A stretch of 64,000 bases of DNA from Natrialba hulunbeirensis JCM 10989. Lineage in GTDB: Archaea; Halobacteriota; Halobacteria; Halobacteriales; Natrialbaceae. Under the pieces are notes generated by a model. The model searched no databases. It was not told the origin of the DNA and saw only the letters and a list, made by a program, of their open reading frames with translations. The stretch is from the NCBI RefSeq assembly GCF_000337575.1, contig NZ_AOIM01000036.1:1-64000 (forward strand), given 5' to 3'. Position 1 is the stretch's first letter; each line of letters starts with the position of its first letter. Positions 26,892 to 35,545 of this stretch are shown here, piece by piece. The translations under genes and the position numbers were made by a program.

Positions 26892-26931
26892 ATCGACCGG
26901 ATAGCAGCGTCGGGTCCGGACGTGACGGCTG

Positions 26932-27336
26932 TCAAAAGTGGTCCCAAATCGAATCACCGTCTTCCCAGACGGCGGTAAACAGGTCGCCGTTCCGCATGAG
27001 CGTGATAACAGCAGCAGACTCGCGATCACCGCGAAGTACGGGGATTTCGTGTGTATCGTCCCAGACGAGTTCGTCGTCGACGTACGCTCGAACGGTTAGC
27101 GTTCCCTCCGTTTCGAACCGGGTAGGGACCCACTCGTCGGATTCCCTGTCGAACCGATGCGGACCGTACTCACGCTCCGTGCCGTCGAACGATGTCTCGA
27201 TGCGGACAACCTGTGGTGTCGGTCGCTGGCTACTGATGTGAATCCGGTGATCGGGCGTCGCTCGAAGCGACGAACAGCCGGCGAGCAGCGCCGTCGTCCC
27301 TGCTCCCGCGGCGGCGAGGACCGATCGTCGTTTCAT
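26932..27336 (-). CDS. Haloarchaeal lipoprotein, function unknown
   Basis: From ATG 27336 the protein has 134 residues. It starts with a twin-arginine-like signal and lipobox (KRRSVLAAAGAG then LLAGC, Cys at 21), so it is probably lipid-anchored on the cell surface. The mature domain of about 110 residues is beta-rich (QVVRIETSFDGTE, TLTVRAYVDDELVWDDTHEI) and resembles small immunoglobulin-like or ligand-binding folds. No family is recognised. It lies 200 bases downstream of the XRE regulator on the same strand. Confidence 0.75.
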   Translation of the reverse strand: MKRRSVLAAAGAGTTALLAGCSSLRATPDHRIHISSQRPTPQVVRIETSFDGTEREYGPHRFDRESDEWVPTRFETEGTLTVRAYVDDELVWDDTHEIPVLRGDRESAAVITLMRNGDLFTAVWEDGDSIWDHF

Positions 27337-27536
27337 ACAGACACCAACCGAACAATATGACATATACCTTGTGGAAGCGGTTCTACCGAATCTGCCGATA
27401 ACCTCGGAAGAGAGCGCCACTGCTCCGAGAAATCCGCGACTGGATTGGGACAGTTCAGCGCGTGCGGGTGCGGGTCACGCGCCGGTTGCTGACGCTCAGT
27501 TCTGAAACTCGGACTGTCGCGGTCCTGCAGTTACAG

Positions 27537-27776
27537 TCACTCGGATGTGAGGTCGAGTTCTGACACGGACGCAGACTCCCGATCGAAATCCGGTTCGAAG
27601 AGCTCTTCGATGTGACACTCGAAGAAGGCAGCCAGTTTGAACGCGAGTTCGAGCGACGGATCGTACCGTTCGCGCTCGATTGCGTTGATCGTCTGGCGTG
27701 TCACGTCGACGGCCGCGGCGAGATCGCCCTGGCTCAGCCCCGCTTCCTCCCGCCGTTCGGTGAGATGGTTTTCCAT
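27537..27776 (-). CDS. XRE-family (Cro/CI-type) transcriptional regulator
   Basis: The 79-residue protein (ATG 27776) has a helix-turn-helix at about 5-60 (LTERREEAGLSQGDLAAAVD, VTRQTINAIERERYDPSL, ELAFKLAAFF). It is the single-domain type often paired with a DUF2178 membrane protein in archaea. It starts 10 bases after the DUF2178 stop, so both form an operon. It probably binds the repeated CTTTAC palindrome directly upstream of the operon, giving autoregulation (inference). Confidence 0.9.
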   Translation of the reverse strand: MENHLTERREEAGLSQGDLAAAVDVTRQTINAIERERYDPSLELAFKLAAFFECHIEELFEPDFDRESASVSELDLTSE

Positions 27777-27786
27777 GCTGGAGCAA

Positions 27787-28218
27787 TCAGGAGCGGCGGT
27801 TGATGATCGTATAACAGGCACCGTAGAGAAGCCCGAACGCCGAGAACAGGTAAATCCCGCCCCAGACCGTCGCCGAGATCGTGATATAGTTGCCCGCATC
27901 GAGGACGTAGAGTGCCGGAATGATCCCGATTCCGGCCACGAACGCGATGCCGATCGTCATCCCGCTGGCCTGATTGTGAAGGCGCTCGTCGCGTTCGTCG
28001 GCAAGTTTCGTGTCGCTAACGTACGGGAGTGTGCCAGCGACGATCACGGCAGCCCAGACAGTCACGAGATACGTTGCGGTTCCGATAAGCTGTTCGCCAA
28101 GGAGGATGCCAGCGAGAAGGCCGAGGCAGCCGATACCGACGAGTCCCCAGATCGTTCGTTCGTACGTTCGCTTGCCGATTCCGAGTACTGCGTTCGTCGA
28201 TTCCATGGTGTCGGACAT
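27787..28218 (-). CDS. DUF2178-type membrane protein
   Basis: The 143-residue protein has four hydrophobic helices in two pairs (about 23-43, 50-66, 87-107, 112-135). The conserved cytoplasmic loop motif KLADERDERL lies between the second and third helix (about 70-79). This layout matches DUF2178, found next to small XRE regulators in archaea and some bacteria, possibly as a membrane partner of the regulator. The start codon directly abuts a palindromic operator. Function is unknown. Confidence 0.8.
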   Translation of the reverse strand: MSDTMESTNAVLGIGKRTYERTIWGLVGIGCLGLLAGILLGEQLIGTATYLVTVWAAVIVAGTLPYVSDTKLADERDERLHNQASGMTIGIAFVAGIGIIPALYVLDAGNYITISATVWGGIYLFSAFGLLYGACYTIINRRS

Positions 28219-28242
28219 GCTTTACAGTAAAGCGTACTTTAC
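28219..28242. promoter_or_regulatory. Triple CTTTAC/GTAAAG operator of the DUF2178-XRE operon
   Basis: GCTTTAC-A-GTAAAGC (28219-28233) is a perfect 7-base-arm palindrome, and GTAAAG-CGTA-CTTTAC (28227-28242) overlaps it as a second one. The site touches the start codon of the DUF2178 gene and lies between it and a TTTAA-like box at about 28251-28256. Binding here would block a leaderless transcript start. The divergent SDR gene starts at 28280 and could share it. Confidence 0.6.
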
Positions 28243-28279
28243 ACCAGGCCTTAAAGCTACCGTTGGTTGTTCGACACCT

Positions 28280-29260
28280 ATGGGCTGGACAGCTACCGAC
28301 ATTCCCGACCAGCATGGCCGAACGATCGTCGTCACGGGCGCAAACAGCGGTATCGGACGCGAGGCGACCTGTGAACTCGCGCGCAACGGCGCGACTGTGA
28401 TCATGGCGTGCCGGAGCCTCGACCGCGGCGAAAAGGCCGCCGTCGACATCTGCCGGGAGGTTCCGGATGCCGACCTCCACGTCAAACGGTGTGATCTGGC
28501 CAGTCTCGAGTCAGTCCACGAGTTTGCGGCGCGTGTAGACGACCCGATCGACGTGTTGATCAACAACGCCGGAACGATGGCGATTCCGCGTTCAGAGACC
28601 GCAGACGGCTTCGAGACCCAGTTCGGCGTCAACCACCTCGGCCATTTCGCGCTCACCGGACTGCTGCTCGATCGGTTGCAGGCCGCTGCTGACGAAACCG
28701 AGAACGACGCTCGTATCGTCACCGTCTCGAGTGGCATGCACGAACGCGGCGACATCGACTTCGACGACCTCCACCACGAGTCGTCGTACGACCCCTGGGA
28801 TGCCTATGCGCAGTCGAAACTCGCGAACGTGCTCTTTGCGTACGAACTCGAGCGGCGGTTGCTCACTGCGGATGCGAACGCGAGGAGTGTCGCCGTCCAC
28901 CCCGGCTACGCAGATACCCGACTCCAGTTTCGTGGTCCCGAAGAGACCGGATCGCGGCTTCGAAAGGCCGGGACGTGGGTGCTAAACACCGTTCTCGCCC
29001 AGTCTCCGAAACGGGGCGCGCTCCCGGTGCTGTACGCTGCAACTGCACCCGCTGTCGAGGGTGGTGCGTACTACGGTCCCAGCGGACTCGCAAACATGCG
29101 CGGTACTCCGGCACGACAGGCTTCCTCGGATCGGTCGTACGACGAGGAGGTAGCTCGTCGTCTCTGGGCGGTCTCACGCGAGTTGACCGGCGTCACGTAC
29201 GACCTGCCGCGACCGGCGGCGGAGCCGTCGCCATCGGCGAGTGACACACCACAACCGTAA
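28280..29260 (+). CDS. SDR-family oxidoreductase (retinol dehydrogenase-like)
   Basis: From ATG 28280 the protein has 326 residues. It has TIVVTGANSGIGREAT (cofactor loop, about 14-28), ACRSLDRGEKA, VLINNAGTMAIP, NHLGHFALTGLLLD, VTVSSGMHERGDI (Ser) and YAQSKLANVLFAYEL (Tyr/Lys). The Arg after the second strand (MACRSLDR) suggests NADP(H). This extended pattern with FGVNHLGHF is that of retinol dehydrogenase/WWOX-like SDRs, common in haloarchaea without known substrates. It is divergent from the DUF2178-XRE operon and 32 bases upstream of a ferredoxin gene. Confidence 0.9.
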   Translation: MGWTATDIPDQHGRTIVVTGANSGIGREATCELARNGATVIMACRSLDRGEKAAVDICREVPDADLHVKRCDLASLESVHEFAARVDDPIDVLINNAGTMAIPRSETADGFETQFGVNHLGHFALTGLLLDRLQAAADETENDARIVTVSSGMHERGDIDFDDLHHESSYDPWDAYAQSKLANVLFAYELERRLLTADANARSVAVHPGYADTRLQFRGPEETGSRLRKAGTWVLNTVLAQSPKRGALPVLYAATAPAVEGGAYYGPSGLANMRGTPARQASSDRSYDEEVARRLWAVSRELTGVTYDLPRPAAEPSPSASDTPQP

Positions 29261-29292
29261 CGCGAAAGACGACGCAGCCGAACAGGCAGACA

Positions 29293-29640
29293 ATGACAGA
29301 CGACGGCGACGACGGCATCCAGCGCGCGAGCGATGTCGGCTCGACTGACGCGCCACCGATCGAGGAAAAGCCATACAAGATCATCTTCGAGGCCAACAAG
29401 TGCTTCGGGGCCGGCAAGTGCGCCGAGGTTAGCGACAACTGGGAGATGTCACTCGCCTCCGGTATCGCGAAACCGAACGAGTACTTCATTGACGAGGCGG
29501 ATCTGGATCACAACGTCCGCGCCGCAGAGATCTGTCCGGCGAAGAAGGACGACGGCTGCATCCACGTTATCGACCGCCGGACCGACGAGGAAATCGCGCC
29601 GGATCCACACGGTGATGGGACGCTGAGCGTCGACTGGTAG
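29293..29640 (+). CDS. Ferredoxin-like Fe-S protein
   Basis: The 115-residue acidic protein holds four Cys, at 37, 43, 81 and 89, in NKCFGAGKCAEV and EICPAKKDDGCIHVID. The order is like bacterial-type 3Fe-4S/4Fe-4S ferredoxins, but the first motif lacks the usual CxxCxxC spacing, so one cluster held by four Cys is the most that can be supported. It probably serves as an electron carrier for an oxidoreductase, possibly the SDR 32 bases upstream in the same direction, although SDRs rarely need one. Partner unknown. Confidence 0.75.
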   Translation: MTDDGDDGIQRASDVGSTDAPPIEEKPYKIIFEANKCFGAGKCAEVSDNWEMSLASGIAKPNEYFIDEADLDHNVRAAEICPAKKDDGCIHVIDRRTDEEIAPDPHGDGTLSVDW

Positions 29641-29744
29641 CGCGAATTGTGTTCACGACGGCTGGGCTGCGCCACGGGTTCATCTGAGAGACGGACACCG
29701 AAACGCACATTTTAGCGGGGCGGATATCCACGAGTGCCTTTTGT

Positions 29745-29828
29745 GCGAGGGTAGCCAAGCAGGCCAACGGCGGTGGGCTTAAGACCCGCTCCCGTAGGGG
29801 TCCGAGGGTTCAAATCCCTTCCCTCGCA
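29745..29828 (+). tRNA. tRNA-Leu (anticodon UAA)
   Basis: An 84-base class II tRNA folds by eye. The acceptor GCGAGGG pairs with CCCTCGC, the anticodon stem GTGGG pairs with CCCGC around loop CTTAAGA (anticodon TAA), a long variable arm TCCCGTAGGGG follows, and the T loop is TTCAAAT. The discriminator is A and CCA is not encoded. A TTTTAG element near 29711 may be its promoter. It reads UUA codons, which are rare in GC-rich haloarchaea. Confidence 0.95.
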
Positions 29829-29923
29829 TGTTACCGCGAACATCCGTGAGCGGTGACTGCGAGACGACGGGATTTGAACGACGCGAGACGCAGCGCGAAC
29901 GCCGTGAGCGACCGTCTCGTGGT

Positions 29924-29945
29924 GGTTCAAATCCCTTCCCTCGCA
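29924..29945 (+). repeat. Direct copy of the tRNA-Leu 3' end
   Basis: These 22 bases (GGTTCAAATCCCTTCCCTCG, then CA) repeat exactly tRNA positions 29807-29828. In between, GGGATTTGAAC at 29869-29879 is the same T-arm sequence inverted. A copied tRNA 3' end is the classical attachment-site footprint of integrases, but only 95 bases separate the copies here, so this is at most the scar of an excised or decayed element. Confidence 0.7.
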
Positions 29946-30081
29946 ACGTACCATTCCACAATAATCAGGAGACAAATACCGAGTTCAGTCCGTCGGCTCT
30001 CGTTCGGCACTTCCCCAAGCAGCGTCTGTTTGTATCGCCAGTAGAAGCTTCACGAGGCTGGCCGCGATAGAAGGTCCGGCT

Positions 30082-31065
30082 ATGTCCGACGACGCAAACG
30101 AACGAGGCCGCAGCGTCTTTCACTGGACTGTCATCGACGGAAACCGCTTTTCGGTCGCGGGCGTGCTCCTCGGCGGGATTTTCGTCCTCCTCTGTGCGCT
30201 CCTCGCTGCGAATCTCTTTCCCAGTGAGCCCGGCGAACCACTGTACCTGCTATTCAGCGCATTTCTCGGCGGGAATCTCACACTGATCACGGTCGTCATC
30301 GCGATCAACCAACTCGTCTTCTCGCGAGAACTCGGATCACCCGGAGACCTAGAGCAGCGGACACGAAACGCTGTCGAGTACAGGAACGAGGTCCAGTCGG
30401 TGATGGACCGCGAGGTGAGTCCGGTGATGCCCGGCTCGTTCTTGCTCGTCCTCCACGAGAACCTGGGGAACCGGGCACAGCAATTACGCGAGACGAACAC
30501 GGGTCAGGAGTCAGACGACCTCTCGGACGAACTCGACGAACTCATCGGAGCGCTTCGAGAGGACGTTCGCCGAGTGACGCAGGCGCTTGACACACCCGCA
30601 GCCGACGAGCAAATCTTCGGTGCGATTGCGGCGACGCTCGGGACGACGCAGGCCGAACAACTGTACGAACTCACGCGGATCGAAACCGAGTACGAAGAAC
30701 AACTGTCCGACGACCAGCGAGACCTCTTTGAGTCGATCCGTGAACATCTGCTCCACATCGACGTGGCCCGGAAGTACTTTCGAACCGTCTACATCACGAA
30801 AGAGCTCTCGTTCCTCTCGCGGACGCTGCTATTTGTCGGGCTCCCAGCGCAGTTTCTCACCGCCGCGACGCTCGCAGTGTACGACCTCGCGGCGATCGAA
30901 GCACTGCCGGCGGCCGCCATCGTCGGCGCGACACTCGTCGCCATGATCGCCTGCTTCGCGCCCCTCGCGATCCTCGCCTCGTTCGTTCTGCGCCTCTCGT
31001 GGGTCGCCCAGCGAAACGCGACCGTCATGCCGTTTGCGGCCTCGGAGAAAGACTACACGCTCTAG
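30082..31065 (+). CDS. Conserved haloarchaeal-type membrane protein, function unknown
   Basis: The 327-residue protein has two N-terminal membrane helices (about 24-46 and 55-82), a large mainly helical soluble region (about 85-240, rich in Glu/Asp and Arg) and two C-terminal helices (about 252-275 and 280-308). A segment DDLSDELDELIGALREDVRR is amphipathic and may pack as a helical bundle. No catalytic motif is seen. The layout recalls membrane-anchored helical sensors or channels, but no family is recognised. It stands alone between the tRNA region and a convergent aldehyde dehydrogenase. Confidence 0.7.
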   Translation: MSDDANERGRSVFHWTVIDGNRFSVAGVLLGGIFVLLCALLAANLFPSEPGEPLYLLFSAFLGGNLTLITVVIAINQLVFSRELGSPGDLEQRTRNAVEYRNEVQSVMDREVSPVMPGSFLLVLHENLGNRAQQLRETNTGQESDDLSDELDELIGALREDVRRVTQALDTPAADEQIFGAIAATLGTTQAEQLYELTRIETEYEEQLSDDQRDLFESIREHLLHIDVARKYFRTVYITKELSFLSRTLLFVGLPAQFLTAATLAVYDLAAIEALPAAAIVGATLVAMIACFAPLAILASFVLRLSWVAQRNATVMPFAASEKDYTL

Positions 31066-31125
31066 CGGAGGTGGTTGTGTGAGCTGCCAGGCTGCCAGGC
31101 ATAAACCCAACGGGTCACCCACAGG

Positions 31126-32619
31126 TCAGAACGGATACTCCCGCGGCTCGCGCTGCACCGAAATCCACTTCGTCGTCGTCACCTCCTCGAGTATCGACTC
31201 GCCGTTGTACCGCCCCAAGCCGGACTGTTTCATTCCGCCGAACGGAACGTGGGGCTCGTCGTTGACCGGCTGGTCGTTGATGTGGATCATCCCCGTCTCG
31301 ATCCCGTCTGCAATCCGGCGCGCCTGGGCGAGGTCCTGGCTGTGCACCGAGCCCGAGAGGCCGTGAATCGTGTCGTTGGCCAGTTCAATCGCCTCCTCGG
31401 TACTCGAGTACGGAATCACTGGCGCGACGGGGCCGAAGTGTTCGTTGCACGCAGCGGGCATGTCGTTGTCGGCGTCGGCGAGCACAGTTGGTTCGACGAC
31501 GAGGCCGTCGTGGTCGCCGCCGGCCTCGAGTGTGGCACCCTCGTCAACGGTGTCCTCGATGTACTCGACGATCTGGTCGCGCTGGCTCTCGTCTATGATC
31601 GGGCCGATGATCGTTTCCTCGTCGGTCGGGTCGCCGGTTGGCAGGCTCGCGGCGCGCTCGGCCAACTGGTCGACGTACTCGTCGTAGACCTCCTCGTGGA
31701 CGAGGTGGCGGTTGGCCGAGATACAGATCTGGCCCTGGTGGAGGAACGAGCCGAAGGCACCGGCGTCGGCGGCCTGTGCGACGTCTGCCCGGTCGGTGAC
31801 GACGTGGACGTTGTTCCCGCCGAGTTCGAGCGCCGGGAGCGCACAGTTGCCCGCGGCCTGCTCGGCAACGGAGAGGCCGACCGGTGTCGAGCCGGTGAAC
31901 GCGACCACACGCGGGATGTCGTGGCCGGCGATTTCGTCGCCGATTTCGGAGCCGGGACCAGGGACAACGCTAATCAGCCCCTCGGGCGCGCCCGCCTCTT
32001 CGAAGATGCGAGCCAGCAAGAGGCCGCCCGTGATCGGCGTGTTCGACGCCGGCTTGAGCACCACGCCGTTACCCGCCGCGATCGCCGGCGCAACCGCCCG
32101 CATCGAGAGGTGCAGCGGGAAGTTCCACGGCGAAATCACGCCGACGACGCCGACCGGGACGCGCTCGACCGTGTTCTCCTTGCCCGGCACGATCGACGCC
32201 GTCTGCTGGCCGTCCATCCGAAACGGAAAACTCGCCGCCTGCTGCATCATCCCCGTCGCCGTCTGGATCTCGGCGACTCCCTTGACCCGCGCGCTCCCCG
32301 CCTCAAGCGCGAGTAACTCGAGTATCGCCTCGCGATTGTCGCGGACGAACTCGAGTGCGGCGGTGACGACCTGGGCGCGGCCCTGTGGCGGTTGGTCGGC
32401 CCACTGTTCCTGTGCCGCTGCAGCGGCTTCGTAGGCCTGGTCCACGTCGGCGGGCGTGCCGGCGGGGACCGTCGTGAGTTCCTCGCGCGTGTAGGGATTC
32501 TCGACGGAAATCGAGTCGCGACCGCCCTGGTCGGTCCACTCGCCGCCGAGGTACAGTGCGTTCCAGCCGTCGGTCTCCGCGTCGGCTTCGGCGTCGGGAG
32601 AAAGGGGAAGCTCCGTCAT
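31126..32619 (-). CDS. Aldehyde dehydrogenase family protein
   Basis: The 497-residue enzyme has the full NAD(P)-dependent aldehyde dehydrogenase set. These are VISPWNFPLHLSMRAVAPAI (about 163-182), the cofactor loop AFTGSTPVGLSVAEQAA, the general base Glu in PALELGGNN (about 270) and the nucleophile Cys in HQGQICISANR (about 303). ACNEHFGPVAPVIPY and PFGGMKQSGLGRYNGE follow near the end. It oxidises an aldehyde to its acid; benzaldehyde- or vanillin-type members look similar. No flanking pathway genes identify the substrate. Confidence 0.93.
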   Translation of the reverse strand: MTELPLSPDAEADAETDGWNALYLGGEWTDQGGRDSISVENPYTREELTTVPAGTPADVDQAYEAAAAAQEQWADQPPQGRAQVVTAALEFVRDNREAILELLALEAGSARVKGVAEIQTATGMMQQAASFPFRMDGQQTASIVPGKENTVERVPVGVVGVISPWNFPLHLSMRAVAPAIAAGNGVVLKPASNTPITGGLLLARIFEEAGAPEGLISVVPGPGSEIGDEIAGHDIPRVVAFTGSTPVGLSVAEQAAGNCALPALELGGNNVHVVTDRADVAQAADAGAFGSFLHQGQICISANRHLVHEEVYDEYVDQLAERAASLPTGDPTDEETIIGPIIDESQRDQIVEYIEDTVDEGATLEAGGDHDGLVVEPTVLADADNDMPAACNEHFGPVAPVIPYSSTEEAIELANDTIHGLSGSVHSQDLAQARRIADGIETGMIHINDQPVNDEPHVPFGGMKQSGLGRYNGESILEEVTTTKWISVQREPREYPF

Positions 32620-32739
32620 GGGTCGGCTTACCTGACCAGTGCGGAAAAACAGCCGACCGGCAGGCGCAACCCGGGAAGACCGGCGAGCAGAGAAGGTTGC
32701 GAGCAGGGAGTGCAGGGAGTGCAGGGGAGCAGCGGCCGG

Positions 32740-33174
32740 CTACTCGAGTTGGGCGTTCGGGAGCAGCCACGCGAGCGGGACGTAGAGGCCGGCACCGGCG
32801 AGGAGCGCGATGGCGAGACCGAAGAACGGATCGAGCTCGACGAACTGTGTGACGAACAGGACGATACCGGCGGGCGGGAGCGCCATACCGGCCGCGAGCC
32901 GGTGGAACGAGCGGAACGGACCGCCGCCGCTCTCGGGTGCCATATTCTCGAGGCCGCCGTTTGGCTCGGCCCACATGAATAGCGGGAGAAACAGGAAGAT
33001 GCCGCCGCCGACGAAGAGGCCGGCGAGCGCGCCGAGTGCGGGATCCTCGAACATGAAGTGGCCGATGAGGGCAAAGACGCCGATGTCGACGAGCGCAACT
33101 GCCGCGCCGATGCGTTCGGGTGTGATCGGTCCGTCTTCGAACTGTGCAGTGTTCGTTTCGTGTACGTCGCTCAT
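32740..33174 (-). CDS. Four-helix membrane protein, function unknown
   Basis: The 144-residue protein has a polar N-terminus (about 1-20) and two pairs of hydrophobic helices: about 23-42 and 47-67 (ALAGLFVGGGIFLFLPLFMW), then about 92-112 and 116-138. The middle loop (EPNGGLENMAPESGGGPFRS) is hydrophilic. No family motif is recognised. It lies between an aldehyde dehydrogenase and an ABC exporter on the same strand, with gaps of more than 70 bases on both sides, so it may be monocistronic. Confidence 0.7.
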   Translation of the reverse strand: MSDVHETNTAQFEDGPITPERIGAAVALVDIGVFALIGHFMFEDPALGALAGLFVGGGIFLFLPLFMWAEPNGGLENMAPESGGGPFRSFHRLAAGMALPPAGIVLFVTQFVELDPFFGLAIALLAGAGLYVPLAWLLPNAQLE

Positions 33175-33246
33175 GGTTCGTAGACAGGTAGGAGTACCAT
33201 CACTTTTTCGCTGCGCGACGGGAGATTCGGTCAGCAGAGTGGCCGA

Positions 33247-34077
33247 CTACTGCTGCGCGCGGAAGAGATACATGGTGAGCGGGCCGAAGACGGCGACGAG
33301 CGCCACGGACAGCAGAAGGACGATGCCGACCTCGCCGGCCGTCGCGGTGCCGTGCATCAGCCCGCGCATAGCCGTAACGAGGTGACTGACCGGATTGATC
33401 GCCACGAACGCTTCGAGCCAGCTCGGCATCGTTCGCGGGTCGACGAAGACGTTGCTGACGAACGTCAGCGGGAACAGAATCAGCATACTGACGCCCATGA
33501 GTGACTCCGGCGTTCGCATGACGAAGCCGAGCGCCGTCCAGATCCACGAGAGGCTGAACGAGAACACCAGGAGTAACGCGACCGCCGCGAGGACGCCGAC
33601 GAGACCGCCTGCGGGGCGGAAGCCGAGCGCGACGCCGAGGACGATCACGAGCGTCGAGGCGATGGTGTACCTGACGGCGTCGCCGAGCAGGGCACCGACG
33701 ATGACCGACGGCTGCCAGACTGGGATCGTCCGGAACCGATCGAAGACGCCCTCGTCGATGTCGTCGTTCAGCGTGACGCCGGTGTAAATCGTGATGAAGA
33801 CGACCGTCATCGCCAGAATTCCCGGCAGGAGTTCCTGCAGGTACGCATCCGTCGACCCGGCCAGCGCCCCGCCGAACAGATAGGTGAACAGCAACAGGAA
33901 CATGATCGGGAAGACGGTAACGTCGAACAGCTGTTCGGGCACGTGCTTGATCTTCAACAGCGCGCGCCAACCGAACGTCAGCGAGGCGGAGACTGCGCTG
34001 GGACGCGACGGTCGTGGGCTATCCGAGACTGCTAGCTGGAGCTGATCGACGTCGGGGTCGGGAGGCCCGTCACTCAT
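33247..34077 (-). CDS. ABC-2 type permease (DrrB-like)
   Basis: The 276-residue protein has six hydrophobic segments and the ABC-2 pattern of antibiotic and lipid exporters. Visible are [80 protein letters not shown] and [20 protein letters not shown]. It forms the membrane channel of a DrrAB-type exporter with the ATPase encoded directly upstream. Its ATG overlaps the end of the ATPase frame, which implies translational coupling. If the ATPase is truly broken, this permease may lack a partner. Confidence 0.9.
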   Translation of the reverse strand: MSDGPPDPDVDQLQLAVSDSPRPSRPSAVSASLTFGWRALLKIKHVPEQLFDVTVFPIMFLLLFTYLFGGALAGSTDAYLQELLPGILAMTVVFITIYTGVTLNDDIDEGVFDRFRTIPVWQPSVIVGALLGDAVRYTIASTLVIVLGVALGFRPAGGLVGVLAAVALLLVFSFSLSWIWTALGFVMRTPESLMGVSMLILFPLTFVSNVFVDPRTMPSWLEAFVAINPVSHLVTAMRGLMHGTATAGEVGIVLLLSVALVAVFGPLTMYLFRAQQ

Positions 34078-35285
34078 TGTGATCGCCTCCTAAGCCACCC
34101 TCGGGTCGATCGGCAGTTCCCGCAACCCCGGCAGCCCCAGCGGTCCCAGCAGTTGCCGCCTCTGTACGTCCTGGCCGGTCCGTCACCGTCAGGAAAAACT
34201 CGTCCAGACTCGGCTGGCCGAGCGTGAACTCGCTCACCTCGATACTCGAGTGCGACAGCGCCTCGAACGCCCGCGTAACCCGATCGGAGTCCGTAACCCG
34301 AGCCGAGAGCGCCGCCGGATCGGACTCGAGTACGACCGGCGCGTCGAGCGCGGGTTGTAACACGTCTCGTGCCGCCTCCCGTCGGGTCGGGTGACAGCAC
34401 ACCAGAGCCGACGGAGGCTTTGAGTTCGCCGGGTGTTCCCTCGGCGATGATCCGTCCCTCGTCGATGACCGCGATCCGGTCCGCGAGCTGGTCGGCTTCG
34501 TCCAGGTACTGCGTGGTCAGGAGGACCGTGGTACCGTTCGCGACCAGTGCGCGGATGATGTCCCAGACCTGATTCCGGTTCCGCGGGTCGAGCCCGGTCG
34601 TCGGCTCGTCGAGGAAGAGCAACTCCGGCGTGACGACGATGCTCGCCGCGATGTCGAGCCGGCGACGCATGCCGCCCGAGTAGGTCTTCACCTGCCGCGT
34701 CCCTGCCTCGGTGAGCCCGAAGGCGTCGAGAAGTTCGCTCGCCCGCTCGCGAGCACCGGCTCTCGAGTAGCCGAGCAGACGAGCCAGCAGTACGAGGTTC
34801 TCGCGGCCGGTGAGATCCTCGTCGACGGACGCGAACTGGCCCGTCAGACTCACTCGCCTGCGGACCGCGTTCCCCTCTGTCGAAACATCGTCCCCGAACA
34901 CCCGTGCCGTTCCGGCGTCGGGCTGTAACAGCGTTGCGAGCATGCGGATGACGGTCGTCTTTCCGGCTCCATTGGGTCCGAGGAGGCCGTAGATCCCGCC
35001 GGCGGGGACCTGCAGGTCGATGCCATCGACGGCTTTCGTCTCGCCGAAGTGCTTGACGAGCCCCGCGATTTCGATGGCGAGCGGCGCGGCGTCGTCGGCT
35101 GTCGGTTCGGTGGTTTGTCCTCGTTCTTGTTCTCGTCCTCGCCCTCGCCCTCGATCTTGACCTCGCTTCCACTGGCGCTCATCCAGCGTCGCTGAGCTGG
35201 CGTGCACGTCCGATTCTTGCGGGTCGGCGGTTCCCGGTTGGCTACGGCTCGTGCGGTCTGCAGGACTCGGCTGTCGGTCGGTCAT
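34070..35285 (-). pseudogene. DrrA-like ABC transporter ATPase with a C-terminal frameshift
   Basis: The ATPase core is complete: Walker [16 protein letters not shown], the Q loop, signature [14 protein letters not shown], Walker [13 protein letters not shown] and the H loop [15 protein letters not shown]. After KASVGSGVL the frame turns into basic junk, while the next frame (from about 34402 down to 34070) supplies the expected DrrA tail: [26 protein letters not shown] and [18 protein letters not shown]. The tail frame ends in overlap with the permease ATG, as in intact operons. The N-terminal 65 residues up to the core are low-complexity and the start (ATG 35285) is uncertain. This is either a real mutation or an assembly error. 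Confidence 0.75.
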
Positions 35286-35421
35286 CCGGTCGCCTCCATC
35301 CTGTCGAGCCGTGGTCGGGTCCGAACGAGAGACGCCGCTTCCGTCTGTCTGTGGTGGGAAAAGCTGGTCATACGCACTCCTCACTATGCGTAGGACTCGC
35401 ACGGTGATGAACTCGCGCCAA

Positions 35422-35503
35422 CCGGTGTGAAAGTGAACGGCACGGACGCTGAGCAGTGCCGTTATCGAGGGGGAGACGTGGCGTCGGTACACTTTCGCAC
35501 CGG
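35422..35503. other. Nested inverted repeat downstream of nadC
   Basis: An outer pair of 14-base arms (35422-35435 and 35490-35503, one mismatch) encloses an inner perfect hairpin with 8-base arms, AACGGCAC (35436-35443) and GTGCCGTT (35456-35463). The 82-base element lies 43-124 bases after the nadC stop and 137 bases before the ABC ATPase start, both on the minus strand. It could be a nadABC 3'-end structure, a leader structure of the exporter operon, or a regulator site. Confidence 0.55.
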
Positions 35504-35545
35504 CGCTGACGGCACCGAATTCGACGGCCTTACCCCCGCACTGAC

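Noticed and set aside
29829-29923. Integrated element between two attachment sites
   Set aside because: Only 95 bases lie between the repeats and no integrase gene is present, so at most a scar can be claimed.
29712-29975. Minus-strand open frame across tRNA-Leu with an EGRDLNPRTPTG-type peptide
   Set aside because: This is the well-known spurious translation of a tRNA gene read backwards, and of its duplicated 3' end.
33200-33970. Arg-rich open frame overlapping the ABC permease
   Set aside because: It is the other-frame shadow of a hydrophobic gene and has no domain.
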